Shown: positions 47,618 through 56,424, counted from the first letter of the stretch. The stretch is DNA of 64,000 nucleotides from Amycolatopsis mediterranei (GCF_026017845.1 NZ_CP100416.1:8797248-8861247), one strand, 5' to 3'. Translations and numbers: made by a program. The notes: a model not told the origin generated them from the sequence alone.

Positions 47618-47998
47618 GTGCCGCTGTCGTCGAAAGTACGGGACCGCTGCCGGATGTACCTGGGCACGGACGAGCGGATCCAGTACCTGATCCCGGGGAT
47701 GTCGCTCTACGTCAACCGCTTGCGCGCCCGGGTCGGCTTCCTGGTCATGGTGACCGACCGGCACGTCACCCTGCTGGCCTGCAGCCGCTGGACCCTGAAC
47801 CGGCCGAAGCAGATCTGGGAACGCCTGCCGCGCTCCACCGAACTGGGCCCGCTCGAGATCCACCCCTCGCTCGGGCCGGTTCTGTCCGTCGGCGGGATCG
47901 ACATGGAGATCGACGAGGAGTACATCGCGGCCGTGCGCGCGGCGAACCTCGAGGCCACCGGCGACGCCCTGCCCGAGGACCCCTACCCGGGCCGCTGA
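47618..47998 (+). CDS. Conserved-looking small protein, possible PH-like fold
   Basis: A 126-residue protein with alternating strand-like segments (YLIPGMSLYVNRL, VGFLVMVTDRHVTLLACSRW, EIHPSLGPVLSVGGIDMEID) ending in a helix (EEYIAAVRAANLEA). This order resembles bacterial PH-like domains, but I cannot name the family. GTG 47618 lies eight bases after GATACT (47605-47610), so it may be leaderless. It is on the opposite strand to the mec/peptidase genes and overlaps the peptidase stop by 16 bases. Confidence 0.6.
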   Translation: MPLSSKVRDRCRMYLGTDERIQYLIPGMSLYVNRLRARVGFLVMVTDRHVTLLACSRWTLNRPKQIWERLPRSTELGPLEIHPSLGPVLSVGGIDMEIDEEYIAAVRAANLEATGDALPEDPYPGR

Positions 47999-48978
47999 CC
48001 GAACGCTTCCGGCCAGACGTCCCGGTAGGCCGGCACCCCGCCGGCCTGGGTCGCCGCCAGCAGGCCGTGCACCATCGCCCGCGCGAACACCCGCGCCGCC
48101 GCCGAGCACAGCGCGTCGAGCGCCGCCGGCCGGGCCGCCGCGCCGAACGGGCCGCTCGCGTCCGGCAGCTCGTGCGCGCCCGTGGCCAGCGCGAACACCG
48201 TGTCGCCGTCGAACATCGTGTGGGCCGGACGCACGGCTCGCGCCAGCCCGTCCTGCGCCGCGACCGCGATCCGCCGCGCCTCGGCCTTCGAGAGCGCCGC
48301 GTCGACCGCGACCACGCCGATCGTCGTGTTGAGGTCCGTCCGGCGAGAAGGCAGATCAGCGGGCCGCGAAGGCCAGGTCACGCCGAAGTCGCCGTGGTCG
48401 GCCGCGTACGCACGGCCCGTGGTCAGGTCCACGGCCTCGCCGGCCGCGTTCACCGCCGCCAGCGCCCCGACCGTGAATTCGCCCACGACCTCGCTCGCCG
48501 ACCCGATGCCGCCCTTCAGCGACCCGACAGCCGCTCCAGCGCCCGCCCCGACCGTCCCCTGGGCCACCGGTCCGGCGGCCGCCGCGTCGCAGGCCGCGTA
48601 GCCGAAGGACGCGTCGGGCCGGTTGCCCCAGTCGCTGCGCGGCAGGTCGAACAGCACGGCGGCGGGCACGATCGGCACCACCTCGTGCGGCTGCGTCCCG
48701 ACGGGAAAGCCCAGGTTGCGCTCCGAAAGCCACCGCATCACGCCGTCGGCCGCGGCGAGACCGTACGCCGACCCGCCCGACAGGCAGATCGCGTTGACCC
48801 GCTGCACGAGGTTCTCCGGCTCCAGCAGGTTCGTCTCCCGCGTGCCGGGCGCGCCACCGCGCTGGTCGACCGCGCCGACCGCGCCCTCGGGCACCAGCAC
48901 CACCGTCGTCCCGGTGGCCCAGCCGTCGCCGACCCGCTCGTGGTGCCCGACCAGGACACCCGGCACGTCGGTGATCAT
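47983..48978 (-). CDS. P1-family (DmpA-like) peptidase
   Basis: A 331-residue peptidase of the DmpA/P1 family (orthologue of Rv1333 by position). It begins ITDVPGVLVGHHERVGDGWATG-like family sequence, then CLSGGSAYGLAAADGV and TVGAGAGAAVGSL. These enzymes are N-terminal nucleophile hydrolases that self-cleave; the likely site precedes the Thr pair in DLNTTIGVVAV. They act as aminopeptidases on small peptides. ATG 48978 overlaps the DUF2017 stop by four bases. Confidence 0.9.
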   Translation of the reverse strand: MITDVPGVLVGHHERVGDGWATGTTVVLVPEGAVGAVDQRGGAPGTRETNLLEPENLVQRVNAICLSGGSAYGLAAADGVMRWLSERNLGFPVGTQPHEVVPIVPAAVLFDLPRSDWGNRPDASFGYAACDAAAAGPVAQGTVGAGAGAAVGSLKGGIGSASEVVGEFTVGALAAVNAAGEAVDLTTGRAYAADHGDFGVTWPSRPADLPSRRTDLNTTIGVVAVDAALSKAEARRIAVAAQDGLARAVRPAHTMFDGDTVFALATGAHELPDASGPFGAAARPAALDALCSAAARVFARAMVHGLLAATQAGGVPAYRDVWPEAFGQRPG

Positions 48979-49532
48979 CCCGTCAGCGCCTGGATCAGCG
49001 TCTCCTGCACCCAGGTCAGCCAGTGGTAGACGCCGAGGTGCGGCGCCCGCGGATCGTCCTCGGGCAGCTCGTCGGGCATGTCCTCGGTGACGTCGAGGGC
49101 GGTGCCGAGCGCCAGCCGGACGTCGTTGAGCGCGCTCAGCCACGCGTCGGCCTGCTCCTCGGTCAGCCGCACGTGGCCGCCGTCGCGGGGCAGCGTGTCG
49201 AGCACGATCTTGGCCACGCCGACCTTGATGTCGAGCAGCTCCGGCTCGTGCAGCGACCGCATCGCCGCGACCGAGTCGATGTCCTCCCGCGACGGGTTGT
49301 CCGGGTCGAGCTTGTGGAAGTCCGGGAGCAGCCGCGAGAGCACCGGGTCGTCCGGCGACTCGCTGGGCCCGGTCCGGATGCCGGTGAGCTCGGCGAGCTC
49401 GTCCTGGGGCGCCTCTTCGGCACGCGCGGTGAGCATGTCCTCGAGCTGGCTGACCAGCCCGCGCAGCACGGCCGCTTCCTGCTGCTCGAACCCGGCGTGG
49501 ATCACCGCGCCCTTGCGCCGCCAACCGTTCAC
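48975..49532 (-). CDS. DUF2017 protein (Rv1332-like)
   Basis: A 185-residue helical protein of DUF2017, always found beside clpS in actinobacteria. Acidic helices (QQEAAVLRGLVSQLEDMLTA, LTEEQADAWLSALNDVRLAL) and a conserved end (YHWLTWVQETLIQAL). It is annotated as a possible regulator in mycobacteria, but no DNA-binding motif is visible. GTG 49532 overlaps the clpS stop by four bases; its own stop overlaps the peptidase start. Confidence 0.88.
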   Translation of the reverse strand: MNGWRRKGAVIHAGFEQQEAAVLRGLVSQLEDMLTARAEEAPQDELAELTGIRTGPSESPDDPVLSRLLPDFHKLDPDNPSREDIDSVAAMRSLHEPELLDIKVGVAKIVLDTLPRDGGHVRLTEEQADAWLSALNDVRLALGTALDVTEDMPDELPEDDPRAPHLGVYHWLTWVQETLIQALTG

Positions 49533-49828
49533 GAGGGCTGCTCCATGGTGGCCCAGAGGCCGGCCGCGTGGAGTTTCGCCACGTCCGTCTCCACCTTCTC
49601 CTTGCTGCCGGACGACACGATCGCCTTGCCCTTCTGGTGCACGTCCAGCATCAGCTTGGTGGCGTGGTCGCGGCTGTAGCCGAACAGCTTCTGGAAGACG
49701 TACGTCACGTACGACATCAGGTTGACCGGGTCGTTCCACACCACGGTCCGCCACGGTGTGTCCGACTCGGCGACTTCGGCGCCGGCCGGTTCGACCTGCG
49801 TCTGTTCGGATGCGACAGGCGTGGACAT
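49529..49828 (-). CDS. clpS: ATP-dependent Clp protease adaptor ClpS
   Basis: A 99-residue N-degron adaptor that delivers substrates with destabilising N-terminal residues to ClpC/ClpP. Core motifs are TVVWNDPVNLMSYVTYVFQK and GYSRDHATKLMLDVHQKGKA, which form the N-degron pocket. The unstructured N-terminus is normal. ATG 49828 is chosen; ATG 49837 would add three residues. First gene of clpS-DUF2017-peptidase, divergent from pncB. Confidence 0.95.
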   Translation of the reverse strand: MSTPVASEQTQVEPAGAEVAESDTPWRTVVWNDPVNLMSYVTYVFQKLFGYSRDHATKLMLDVHQKGKAIVSSGSKEKVETDVAKLHAAGLWATMEQPS

Positions 49829-49890
49829 GCACCCCATGGTGTCACGGGGGTGACGGGGTACGCCGCGCCAGGTCCGGCCATGTGGGTGAA

Positions 49891-49896
49891 TAGGCT
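49891..49896 (+). promoter_or_regulatory. Leaderless promoter -10 of pncB
   Basis: TAGGCT lies six bases before ATG 49903, the standard geometry for leaderless mRNAs in actinomycetes. No clear -35 or NiaR/NadR-type operator is seen in the 74-bp divergent spacer. Confidence 0.55.
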
Positions 49897-49902
49897 TACC
49901 CC

Positions 49903-51204
49903 ATGGGTTCACCGGAGCCGGTCACGGCCAGCACTGCGCTGCTCACCGACCACTACGAGCTGACCATGCTGGGCAGCGCACTCGCCGACGGGACGCACGC
50001 GCGGCCCTGCGTATTCGAAGTTTTCGCCAGGAGGCTGCCGGACGGCCGGCGCTACGGCGTCGTCGCGGGCACCGCGCGGGTCCTCGACGCGATCGCGGAC
50101 TTCCGCTTCACCGACGCCGAACTGGCGCAGCTGGAGGCCACCGCGGTCGTCGACGACGCGACGCTGGGCTGGCTGGCGGACTACGAGTTCTCGGGCGACA
50201 TCGACGGCTACCCCGAGGGCGAGCTGTACTTCCCCGGTTCGCCGATCCTCACCGTCAGCGGCTCGTTCGCCGAGTGCGTGCTGCTGGAGACGCTGGTGCT
50301 GTCCATCCTCAACCACGACAGCGCCATCGCGTCGGCGGCGGCCCGGATGTCCGGCGCCGCGCACGGCCGCCCGATCATCGAGATGGGCGGGCGCCGCACG
50401 CACGAGTACGCCGCGGTCGCGGCCGCGCGCGCCGCCTACCTGGCCGGGTTCGCGACGACGTCCAACCTGGAAGCCGGCCGCCGCTACGGCATCCCGACCC
50501 GCGGCACCGTCGCGCACGCCTTCATGCTGCTGCACGACAGCGAGGAGGCGGCCTTCCGCGCCCAGGTGGACAAGATGGGCGCGGACACGACGCTGCTGGT
50601 CGACACCTACGACATCACCGCGGGCATCGAGACGGCGGTCCGCGTCGCCGGGCCCGAGCTCGGCGCGATCCGGATCGACTCCGGCGACGTCGGCCCGCTC
50701 GCCCGCCGCGCCCGCGAACAGCTGGACGCCCTGGGCGCGAAGGACACCCGGATCGTGGTGTCCGGTGACCTGGACGAGCACGCCATCGCGGCGCTGCGCG
50801 CGGAGCCGGTGGACGCGTACGGCGTCGGCACCTCGGTGGTCACCGGGTCCGGCGCGCCGACCGCCGGGATGGTCTACAAGCTGGTCGAAGTGGACGGCAA
50901 GCCGGTCGCCAAGCGCAGCGCGCACAAGGAGTCCCGCGGCGGGCGCAAGTCCGCGCTGCGGCGCCACCGCGGCACCGGTACGGCGGTCGAGGAGGTCGTC
51001 TGGACGACCTCGGGGACCGCGCCCGAGCCGGACGCCAACGACCGGCCGCTGCAGATTCCGCTGATCCGCGCTGGCCGTCCGGAGCCCGGCCTGCCTACGC
51101 TCGACGACGCGAGGCAGCGGCTGCGCCGCGGCCTGGTCAGCCTGCCGTGGGAGGGCCTCAAGCTCTCGCACGGCGAACCCGCCATCCCCACCCTCTTCCT
51201 CTGA
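49903..51204 (+). CDS. pncB: Nicotinate phosphoribosyltransferase
   Basis: A 433-residue enzyme converting nicotinate and PRPP to nicotinate mononucleotide in NAD salvage. It has LLTDHYELTMLGSALADG at the start, ALIMNHDSAIASAA-like SILNHDSAIASAAARM, the EMGGRRTHEYAAVAAARAAY region and IDSGDVGPLARRAREQL (PRPP/phosphate). Orthologue of Rv1330c by position next to clpS. Followed at 27 bp by pncA. Confidence 0.95.
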   Translation: MGSPEPVTASTALLTDHYELTMLGSALADGTHARPCVFEVFARRLPDGRRYGVVAGTARVLDAIADFRFTDAELAQLEATAVVDDATLGWLADYEFSGDIDGYPEGELYFPGSPILTVSGSFAECVLLETLVLSILNHDSAIASAAARMSGAAHGRPIIEMGGRRTHEYAAVAAARAAYLAGFATTSNLEAGRRYGIPTRGTVAHAFMLLHDSEEAAFRAQVDKMGADTTLLVDTYDITAGIETAVRVAGPELGAIRIDSGDVGPLARRAREQLDALGAKDTRIVVSGDLDEHAIAALRAEPVDAYGVGTSVVTGSGAPTAGMVYKLVEVDGKPVAKRSAHKESRGGRKSALRRHRGTGTAVEEVVWTTSGTAPEPDANDRPLQIPLIRAGRPEPGLPTLDDARQRLRRGLVSLPWEGLKLSHGEPAIPTLFL

Positions 51205-51231
51205 AACCTTCTTCTGGAACGGAGTCCGGCC

Positions 51232-51810
51232 ATGGGAACCGCGCTGATCGTGGTGGACGTGCAGAACGACTTCTGCGAAGGGGGCTCGCTCGGTCTGCCG
51301 GGCGGGGCCGCCGCGGCCGCCGGCATCTCGAAGCAGGCCGCGGAAGGCGGGTACAGCCACGTCGTGGCCACCCGGGACAACCACATCGACCCCGGAGACC
51401 ACTTCAGCGAGACGCCGGACTTCAAGGACAGCTGGCCGGTGCACTGCGTCGCCGGCACGCCGGGCGCGTCGTTCCACCCCGCGCTCGACGTCGTCCCGAT
51501 CGGCGAGGTGTTCTCCAAGGGCGAGTACAGCGCCGCGTACTCCGGCTTCGAGGGCTCGGCCCGCGACGGGAAGTCCCTGGAGGCGTGGCTGCGCGAGCAC
51601 GACGTGACCGACGTCGACGTCGTCGGCATCGCGACGGACTTCTGCGTCCGCGCGACGGCACTCGACGCGGCGAAGGCGGGCTTCGGCGTGCGGGTGCTGC
51701 TGGACCTGACCGTCGGCGGCTCGCAGCCGACGGTCGACGCGACGCTCGAAGACTTCGACAAGGCGGGCGTCGCGTACACCGGCACCGCCGTCGTCGGCCC
51801 GGCCGCGTGA
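51232..51810 (+). CDS. pncA: Nicotinamidase
   Basis: A 192-residue isochorismatase-fold amidase. The catalytic triad is Asp9 (VDVQNDF), Lys96 (SKGEYSAAY) and Cys138 (ATDFCVRAT). The metal site matches PncA: Asp49, His51, His57 (TRDNHIDPGDHF) and His71. It makes nicotinate for the pncB product upstream, so two consecutive NAD-salvage steps share an operon. ATG 51232 has GGAG eight bases upstream. By family knowledge it would also hydrolyse pyrazinamide. Confidence 0.94.
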   Translation: MGTALIVVDVQNDFCEGGSLGLPGGAAAAAGISKQAAEGGYSHVVATRDNHIDPGDHFSETPDFKDSWPVHCVAGTPGASFHPALDVVPIGEVFSKGEYSAAYSGFEGSARDGKSLEAWLREHDVTDVDVVGIATDFCVRATALDAAKAGFGVRVLLDLTVGGSQPTVDATLEDFDKAGVAYTGTAVVGPAA

Positions 51811-52451
51811 AGGACCTGCAGGCGGCGCTGGCCGAACACCGGCTCGTCGCGATCCTGCGCGCCACCGACGCGTCGCGGTTCGCCGACGCCGCGATGGTGC
51901 TGCACGCGGCGGGCATCCGCCTGCTCGAAGCCACGCTGACCACGCCGGACGCGCCCGCGGCCATCACCGCGCTGCGCCTGGCGCTCGGCGAGGACGCGCT
52001 GATCGGTGCGGGCAGCGTCCGTGAACCGTCCGATGTGGACATCGCGGTGGACGCGGGCGCCGCGTACCTGATCACGCCGACGGTCAACCCGGCGGTCCTC
52101 GAGCGCGCCGCGGCCCTGGACACGCCGGTGATCTGCGGCGCGCTGACGCCGACGGAGATCGACCAGGCCTGGCGGCTCGGCGCGGCCGCGGTGAAGGTGT
52201 TCCCGGTCGCGGCCGTCGGCGGGGTCGCGTACCTGCGCGCGGTGCGGGCGCCGCTGCCCGACGTCCCGCTGGTGCCGACCGGCGGTGTCCACCTGGCCGA
52301 CGTCGAGGGCTACCTGCGCTCGGGCGCGATCGCGGTCGCCGCGGCGACGCCGTTGCTGGGCGACGCGCTGTCCTCCGGCGGCAGCCTGCCGGACCTGGCC
52401 ACGCGGGCGGGCGAATTCGTCGCGGCGGCTTCGCGCTTCGGGACGGCCTGA
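51807..52451 (+). CDS. 2-keto-3-deoxy-6-phosphogluconate aldolase (Eda-like)
   Basis: A 214-residue class I aldolase of the KDPG/KHG family. The catalytic Glu41 lies in LLEATLTTPDA, and the Schiff-base Lys130 in AAVKVFPVAAVGG, with PTGGVHLADVEGYL as phosphate site. Its GTG overlaps the pncA stop (GTGA), so it is translated with NAD-salvage genes, an unexpected partner. No Edd dehydratase is nearby, so it may act on sugar-acid catabolites rather than a full Entner-Doudoroff path. Confidence 0.88.
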   Translation: MKDLQAALAEHRLVAILRATDASRFADAAMVLHAAGIRLLEATLTTPDAPAAITALRLALGEDALIGAGSVREPSDVDIAVDAGAAYLITPTVNPAVLERAAALDTPVICGALTPTEIDQAWRLGAAAVKVFPVAAVGGVAYLRAVRAPLPDVPLVPTGGVHLADVEGYLRSGAIAVAAATPLLGDALSSGGSLPDLATRAGEFVAAASRFGTA

Positions 52452-52452
52452 G

Positions 52453-53100
52453 CTACTTCTTGCCGAAGGGGTCGCACGCGGCCGTGCCCAGGTAGATGTC
52501 CCCGCTCGCCGGGCCGCCCTGCGGGAACAGCTTGATGTGCACCGCGTGCGTCACCAGGCTGCCGTCCGGCGGCTGGGGCGTCACGGTCTCGTTGAGCACG
52601 ACCGTCGCCAGCGCGGTGCCGGCGGCGCCGCCGGGGATGACGATCCGGTAGTTCGGCGGGATCTCCTCCGGCACCGTGACCCCTTCCACGGCGCCGACCG
52701 CCACCTCGCCCTGGCTGCCGGTGGCCGTCGTCGCGCACTTCGCCGAGAACGTGCGGACGGTGAGTTCCGGGCCGCCGTAGCGCTGCAGCACGGTCGCCCG
52801 GAAGCGGCGTCCGGCCGCCTGGGCGATCGACACCTCGCCGGATCGCCCGCAGCCGGTGTCACCGGCGCCGAACACGGCGATGTCGCCCGTGGCACCGCCC
52901 TGCGTCCAGCCCCGGTAGGGGCCGTCGACGGTGCATTTCGCCAGCTCACCGGTGACGACCTGCTCGTTGTCGATCGTCACGTCCACCGAGCCGGACGACG
53001 CCCATCCGGTGGACGTCACCGGGGCCGCCGCGCCGAAGAGCGGAGCGGCCAGCGTCGTCACGGCCAGCAACCGGTATGTCCTCTTCCTGGCGTTCCGCAT
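52453..53100 (-). CDS. Secreted protein, choice-of-anchor-P-like
   Basis: A 215-residue exported protein. The signal peptide is about 1-30 (LLAVTTLAAPLFGAAAPVTS). Mature features include LAKCTVDGPYRG, AGDTGCGRSGEV, FSAKCATTATG, NETVTPQPPDG, THAVHIKL and GTAACDPFG. The four to five Cys residues and the order of these blocks resemble choice-of-anchor P proteins of actinomycetes, but I recall only the pattern. ATG 53100. It converges on the aldolase with a one-base gap and is divergent from bioY. Confidence 0.6.
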   Translation of the reverse strand: MRNARKRTYRLLAVTTLAAPLFGAAAPVTSTGWASSGSVDVTIDNEQVVTGELAKCTVDGPYRGWTQGGATGDIAVFGAGDTGCGRSGEVSIAQAAGRRFRATVLQRYGGPELTVRTFSAKCATTATGSQGEVAVGAVEGVTVPEEIPPNYRIVIPGGAAGTALATVVLNETVTPQPPDGSLVTHAVHIKLFPQGGPASGDIYLGTAACDPFGKK

Positions 53101-53234
53101 GCTCCGGCCTCCTCGGTTCCGTGACGGATCGCAGCTATGCCCTTTCGTCATCGGCCGGTCCGGCAGCCGCCCTGATCGGGTCCACCCGGACGAGTGGCCG
53201 GTGAGGAACGCAACTCGGCGGGTCCACGGGACGG

Positions 53235-53246
53235 TAACGAGCGTTA
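53235..53246. promoter_or_regulatory. Inverted repeat upstream of bioY
   Basis: TAACG-AG-CGTTA is a perfect 5-bp-arm palindrome 35 bp before the bioY start, in the 181-bp divergent spacer. Actinobacterial bioY genes are often under BioQ or BirA-like repressors, but this does not match a consensus I can recite. Candidate operator only. Confidence 0.35.
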
Positions 53247-53281
53247 ACCTCGGTCGTCGCCTGTTCACCTCGGGAGGTTTC

Positions 53282-53869
53282 GTGTCTTCGCTGTCCATCG
53301 CCGGCAAGCGGCCCGTGCTGGCCGACCTCGTCCCCGGTTCGCTCGTGCGGGACATCGCGCTGGTCGCCGGCGGTGCCGTGCTCACCGGCGCCGCCGCGCA
53401 GCTGACGATCCCGGTGCCGGGCAGCCCGGTGCCGATGACCGGCCAGACGTTCGCCGCGCTGCTCGTCGGCGCGTCGCTCGGCATGTCGCGCGGTGCCGCT
53501 TCGATGCTGGTGTACCTGCTGGTCGGCGCGATTGGTGTGCCGTGGTTCCAGCACGGCACGGCGGGCCTGTCGGGGGCGAGCGCCGGCTACATCGTCGGGT
53601 TCGTCTTCGCCGGCGCGCTGGTCGGCGCGCTCGCCGGTCGTGGCGGCGACCGGACGCCGGTCCGCACCGCGGGCACCATGGTCCTCGGCAACCTGGTGAT
53701 CTACGCGTTCGGCGTGCCGTGGCTGATGGCGTCGACCGGGTTCGACCTGTCGACCGCGTTCGCCAAGGGCGTGACGCCGTTCCTGATCGGGGACGCGATC
53801 AAGATCGTCGTGGCCGCCGGTCTGCTGCCGCTGACCTGGAAGCTGGTCTCCGGCCGCACGCAGGACTGA
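53282..53869 (+). CDS. bioY: Biotin transporter BioY (ECF S-component)
   Basis: A 195-residue membrane protein with about six helices. The BioY motif PVPGSPVPMTGQTFAALLVG and the GASAGYIVGFVFAG segment are present, identifying the substrate-binding subunit of the biotin ECF transporter. The ATPase and T subunits (BioM/BioN) are not adjacent, so it may work alone or with a shared energising module. GTG 53282 has GGGAGG five bases upstream. Ends in a strong terminator. Confidence 0.95.
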   Translation: MSSLSIAGKRPVLADLVPGSLVRDIALVAGGAVLTGAAAQLTIPVPGSPVPMTGQTFAALLVGASLGMSRGAASMLVYLLVGAIGVPWFQHGTAGLSGASAGYIVGFVFAGALVGALAGRGGDRTPVRTAGTMVLGNLVIYAFGVPWLMASTGFDLSTAFAKGVTPFLIGDAIKIVVAAGLLPLTWKLVSGRTQD

Positions 53870-53877
53870 CGCTCGCC

Positions 53878-53905
53878 GGGGGACCTTCCGCGCGGGAGGT
53901 CCCCC
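53878..53905. terminator. Hairpin terminator after bioY
   Basis: GGGGGACCTTCC-GCGC-GGGAGGTCCCCC forms a 12-bp stem (one G-T pair) with a tetraloop, nine bases after the bioY stop and before the dinG promoter. No U tract. Confidence 0.85.
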
Positions 53906-53974
53906 GCGACGCGAGTGGCCCGTTCGCGACGGAGCACCGATCTCTGTCGGTGGTGGCGGCTAATGTGTGTCGCT

Positions 53975-56023
53975 GTGCCCGCCCGAACCGATTTCCCCGG
54001 CGTCCTCGAACTCCTCACCCACGCGGTGGAGTCCGTAGGCGGTGCCGAACGCCCAGGGCAGGTGCAGATGGCCGACGCCGTCGGCCGCGCCATCCGCACC
54101 GGCGAACACCTGGCCGTGCAGGCCGGCACCGGCACCGGCAAGTCGCTGGCCTACCTCGTGCCCGCGATCCGGCACGCCGTCGAGAAGGAAGCCACGGTCG
54201 TGGTCTCCACGGCCACGATCGCGCTGCAGCGCCAGCTCGTCGACCGTGACCTCCCACGCCTGGCGAAGGCGCTGAAGAAGCCGCTCGGCCGCGAGCCGAC
54301 CTTCGCGATCCTCAAGGGCCGCCGCAACTACATGTGCCTGCACCGGCTGGATTCCGGCGCGCCGGACGAGCCGGAGGACGCCCAGCTGTTCGACCCGTTC
54401 GCGGTGTCCCGGCTGGGCAAGGAGGTCACGCGGCTGCGGGAGTGGGCGTCGGACACCGAAACCGGCGACCGCGACGAGCTCGTTCCCGGCGTCACCGACC
54501 AGGCGTGGCGTCAGGTTTCGGTGACGGCGAAGGAATGTCTCGGCGCTTCACGCTGTCCGATCGGCACGGACTGCTTCGCCGAGAAGGCCCGCGCCGAAGC
54601 CGGCCGCGCCGACGTCATCGTCACCAACCACGCGCTGCTGGCGATCGACGCGCTGCAGGGCTACCAGGTTCTGCCGGACCACGACGTGGTGATCATCGAC
54701 GAGGCCCACGACCTGGTCGACCGGGTCACCTCGGTGGCCACCGGCGAGCTGACCAGCGCGATGTGCGCGTCGGCCGCGCGCCGCTGCGGAAAACTCATCG
54801 ACGCCGACGTCGCCGACGGCCTGCTGGAAGCGGGTGACGGGCTGGCCCTGATCATCGACGACCTGCCCGCGGGCCGGATGGACGAGCTGCCCCGGCCGCT
54901 GCAGGGCGCGATCCCGGCGATCCGCGACGCCGCACACCGGTGCATCACGGCGCTGGGTTCCGACCGCAAGGAAGACGTCGAGGGGGCCACGGCGCGCAAG
55001 CTGGCGCGGTCGCTGCTCGACGAGGTGCACGACACCGCCGTCCGGCTGCTGGAGGCGTTCGACGAGGACCAGGCGCACCAGCGCGACGTCGTCTGGCTCT
55101 CCGGCGACAAGTACTCGTCGAACCCGCGGCCACCGGCGCTGAAGGTGGCGCCGCTGGGCGTCGCCGGCCTGCTGCGGGAGCGGGTGTTCAACCAGCACAC
55201 GACGATCCTGACGTCGGCGACGCTGACGCTGGGCGGCACGTTCGACACCATGGCGCGCCAGTGGGGGCTCCCGCCGGGCGCGGCCCGGGTGGAACAGGCG
55301 CCCGGAGCCGCCACGGAGAAGGAAGCGCCGTCGGACGACTCGGGCCCGAAGTGGACCGGACTGGACGTCGGCTCGCCGTTCGACCACCGGCGCAACGGGA
55401 TCCTGTACCTCGCCAAGCACCTGCCGCCACCGGGGCGCGACGGCCTCACGTCGTCCACAATGGACGAACTGGCCGAGCTGATCGAGGCCGCGGGCGGGCG
55501 CACGCTGGGCCTGTTTTCCTCGATGCGGGCGGCCAAGCAGGCCACGGAGGAGATGCGGGAACGGCTGGACTTCCCGATCCTGTGCCAGGGCGACGACGCA
55601 ACGTCGCTGCTGGTCCAGAAGTTCTCCGAAGACGTCCGCACGTGCCTGTTCGGCACGTTGAGCCTGTGGCAGGGCGTGGACGTCCCCGGGCCGTCACTGC
55701 AGCTCGTGGTGGTCGACCGGATCCCGTTCCCGCGCCCGGACGACCCGGTGTCCTCGGCGCGGCAGCGCGCGGTGGAAGCCCGCGGCGGCAACGGGTTCCT
55801 CACCGTGGCGGCCACGCACGCGGCGCTGCTGCTGGCGCAGGGCACCGGGCGGCTGCACCGGTCGGTCACCGACCGCGGCGTGGTGGCAGTGCTGGATTCG
55901 CGGCTGGCGAACGCCCGCTACGGCGGTTTCCTGCGTGCGTCGCTGCCGCCGTTCTGGCCCACCATGGACCCGAAGGTGGTGCGGGAGGCACTGCGCCGGC
56001 TGGACGCAGCCGCGCCCGCGTGA
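53975..56023 (+). CDS. dinG: DinG-family ATP-dependent helicase
   Basis: A 682-residue XPD/DinG-like superfamily 2 helicase, 5'-3' polarity by family. It has Walker A QAGTGTGKS, DEAH box VVIIDEAHD, and four Cys in the iron-sulfur region (YMCLHRL, then CLGASRC and TDCFAEKA), the 4Fe-4S cluster. Motif V/VI regions are LFGTLSLWQGVDVPG and QGTGRLHRS. It resolves R-loops and D-loops. GTG 53975 is likely leaderless (TAATGT at 53961-53966); ATG 53963 is the alternative. Orthologue of Rv1329c by context. Confidence 0.93.
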   Translation: MPARTDFPGVLELLTHAVESVGGAERPGQVQMADAVGRAIRTGEHLAVQAGTGTGKSLAYLVPAIRHAVEKEATVVVSTATIALQRQLVDRDLPRLAKALKKPLGREPTFAILKGRRNYMCLHRLDSGAPDEPEDAQLFDPFAVSRLGKEVTRLREWASDTETGDRDELVPGVTDQAWRQVSVTAKECLGASRCPIGTDCFAEKARAEAGRADVIVTNHALLAIDALQGYQVLPDHDVVIIDEAHDLVDRVTSVATGELTSAMCASAARRCGKLIDADVADGLLEAGDGLALIIDDLPAGRMDELPRPLQGAIPAIRDAAHRCITALGSDRKEDVEGATARKLARSLLDEVHDTAVRLLEAFDEDQAHQRDVVWLSGDKYSSNPRPPALKVAPLGVAGLLRERVFNQHTTILTSATLTLGGTFDTMARQWGLPPGAARVEQAPGAATEKEAPSDDSGPKWTGLDVGSPFDHRRNGILYLAKHLPPPGRDGLTSSTMDELAELIEAAGGRTLGLFSSMRAAKQATEEMRERLDFPILCQGDDATSLLVQKFSEDVRTCLFGTLSLWQGVDVPGPSLQLVVVDRIPFPRPDDPVSSARQRAVEARGGNGFLTVAATHAALLLAQGTGRLHRSVTDRGVVAVLDSRLANARYGGFLRASLPPFWPTMDPKVVREALRRLDAAAPA

Positions 56024-56081
56024 CGCGGTCCACAGCCTCGCCCGGTACGGTGAAGCAACCCAAGTACCAAGGGAGCACCGG

Positions 56082-56423
56082 TTGACCCAGGATTCGTCCA
56101 GCGCACAGTCCCGGACCGTCAGTGTCGACGACACCGGCGTGCGGCGGCGCCTCGCGGACGGCAGCGAAGAAGCTGTCACGTGGGCCGGCCTGTCGTCGGT
56201 GATGGTCCGGGTGATCCCCGACGGCCCCTGGAACGAAGACGTGTTCTTCATGTTGGTGGGCACCGACGGCAAGGGCACCGCGGTCCCGAGCGGCGACCCG
56301 GCGGCCGACGCGCTCATCGAGCGCTTGCAGGCCCTGCCGGGCTTCGACAACGAGAAGTTCATCGAGGCCATGACGACCGACGCCGACCAGGCCTACGTCG
56401 TCTGGGAATCCGGCCAGAACTGA
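56082..56423 (+). CDS. Small protein of unknown function
   Basis: A 113-residue acidic protein. After about 15 disordered residues comes a beta-rich segment (VSVDDTGVRRRLADGSEEAV, LSSVMVRVIPDGP, DVFFMLVGTDGKGTAVP) and a C-terminal helix (LIERLQALPGFDNEKFIEAM), a common actinobacterial pattern of unknown role. TTG 56082 has GGGAG six bases upstream. The next small gene starts two bases after its stop, so they are co-transcribed. Confidence 0.7.
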   Translation: MTQDSSSAQSRTVSVDDTGVRRRLADGSEEAVTWAGLSSVMVRVIPDGPWNEDVFFMLVGTDGKGTAVPSGDPAADALIERLQALPGFDNEKFIEAMTTDADQAYVVWESGQN

Positions 56424-56424
56424 C

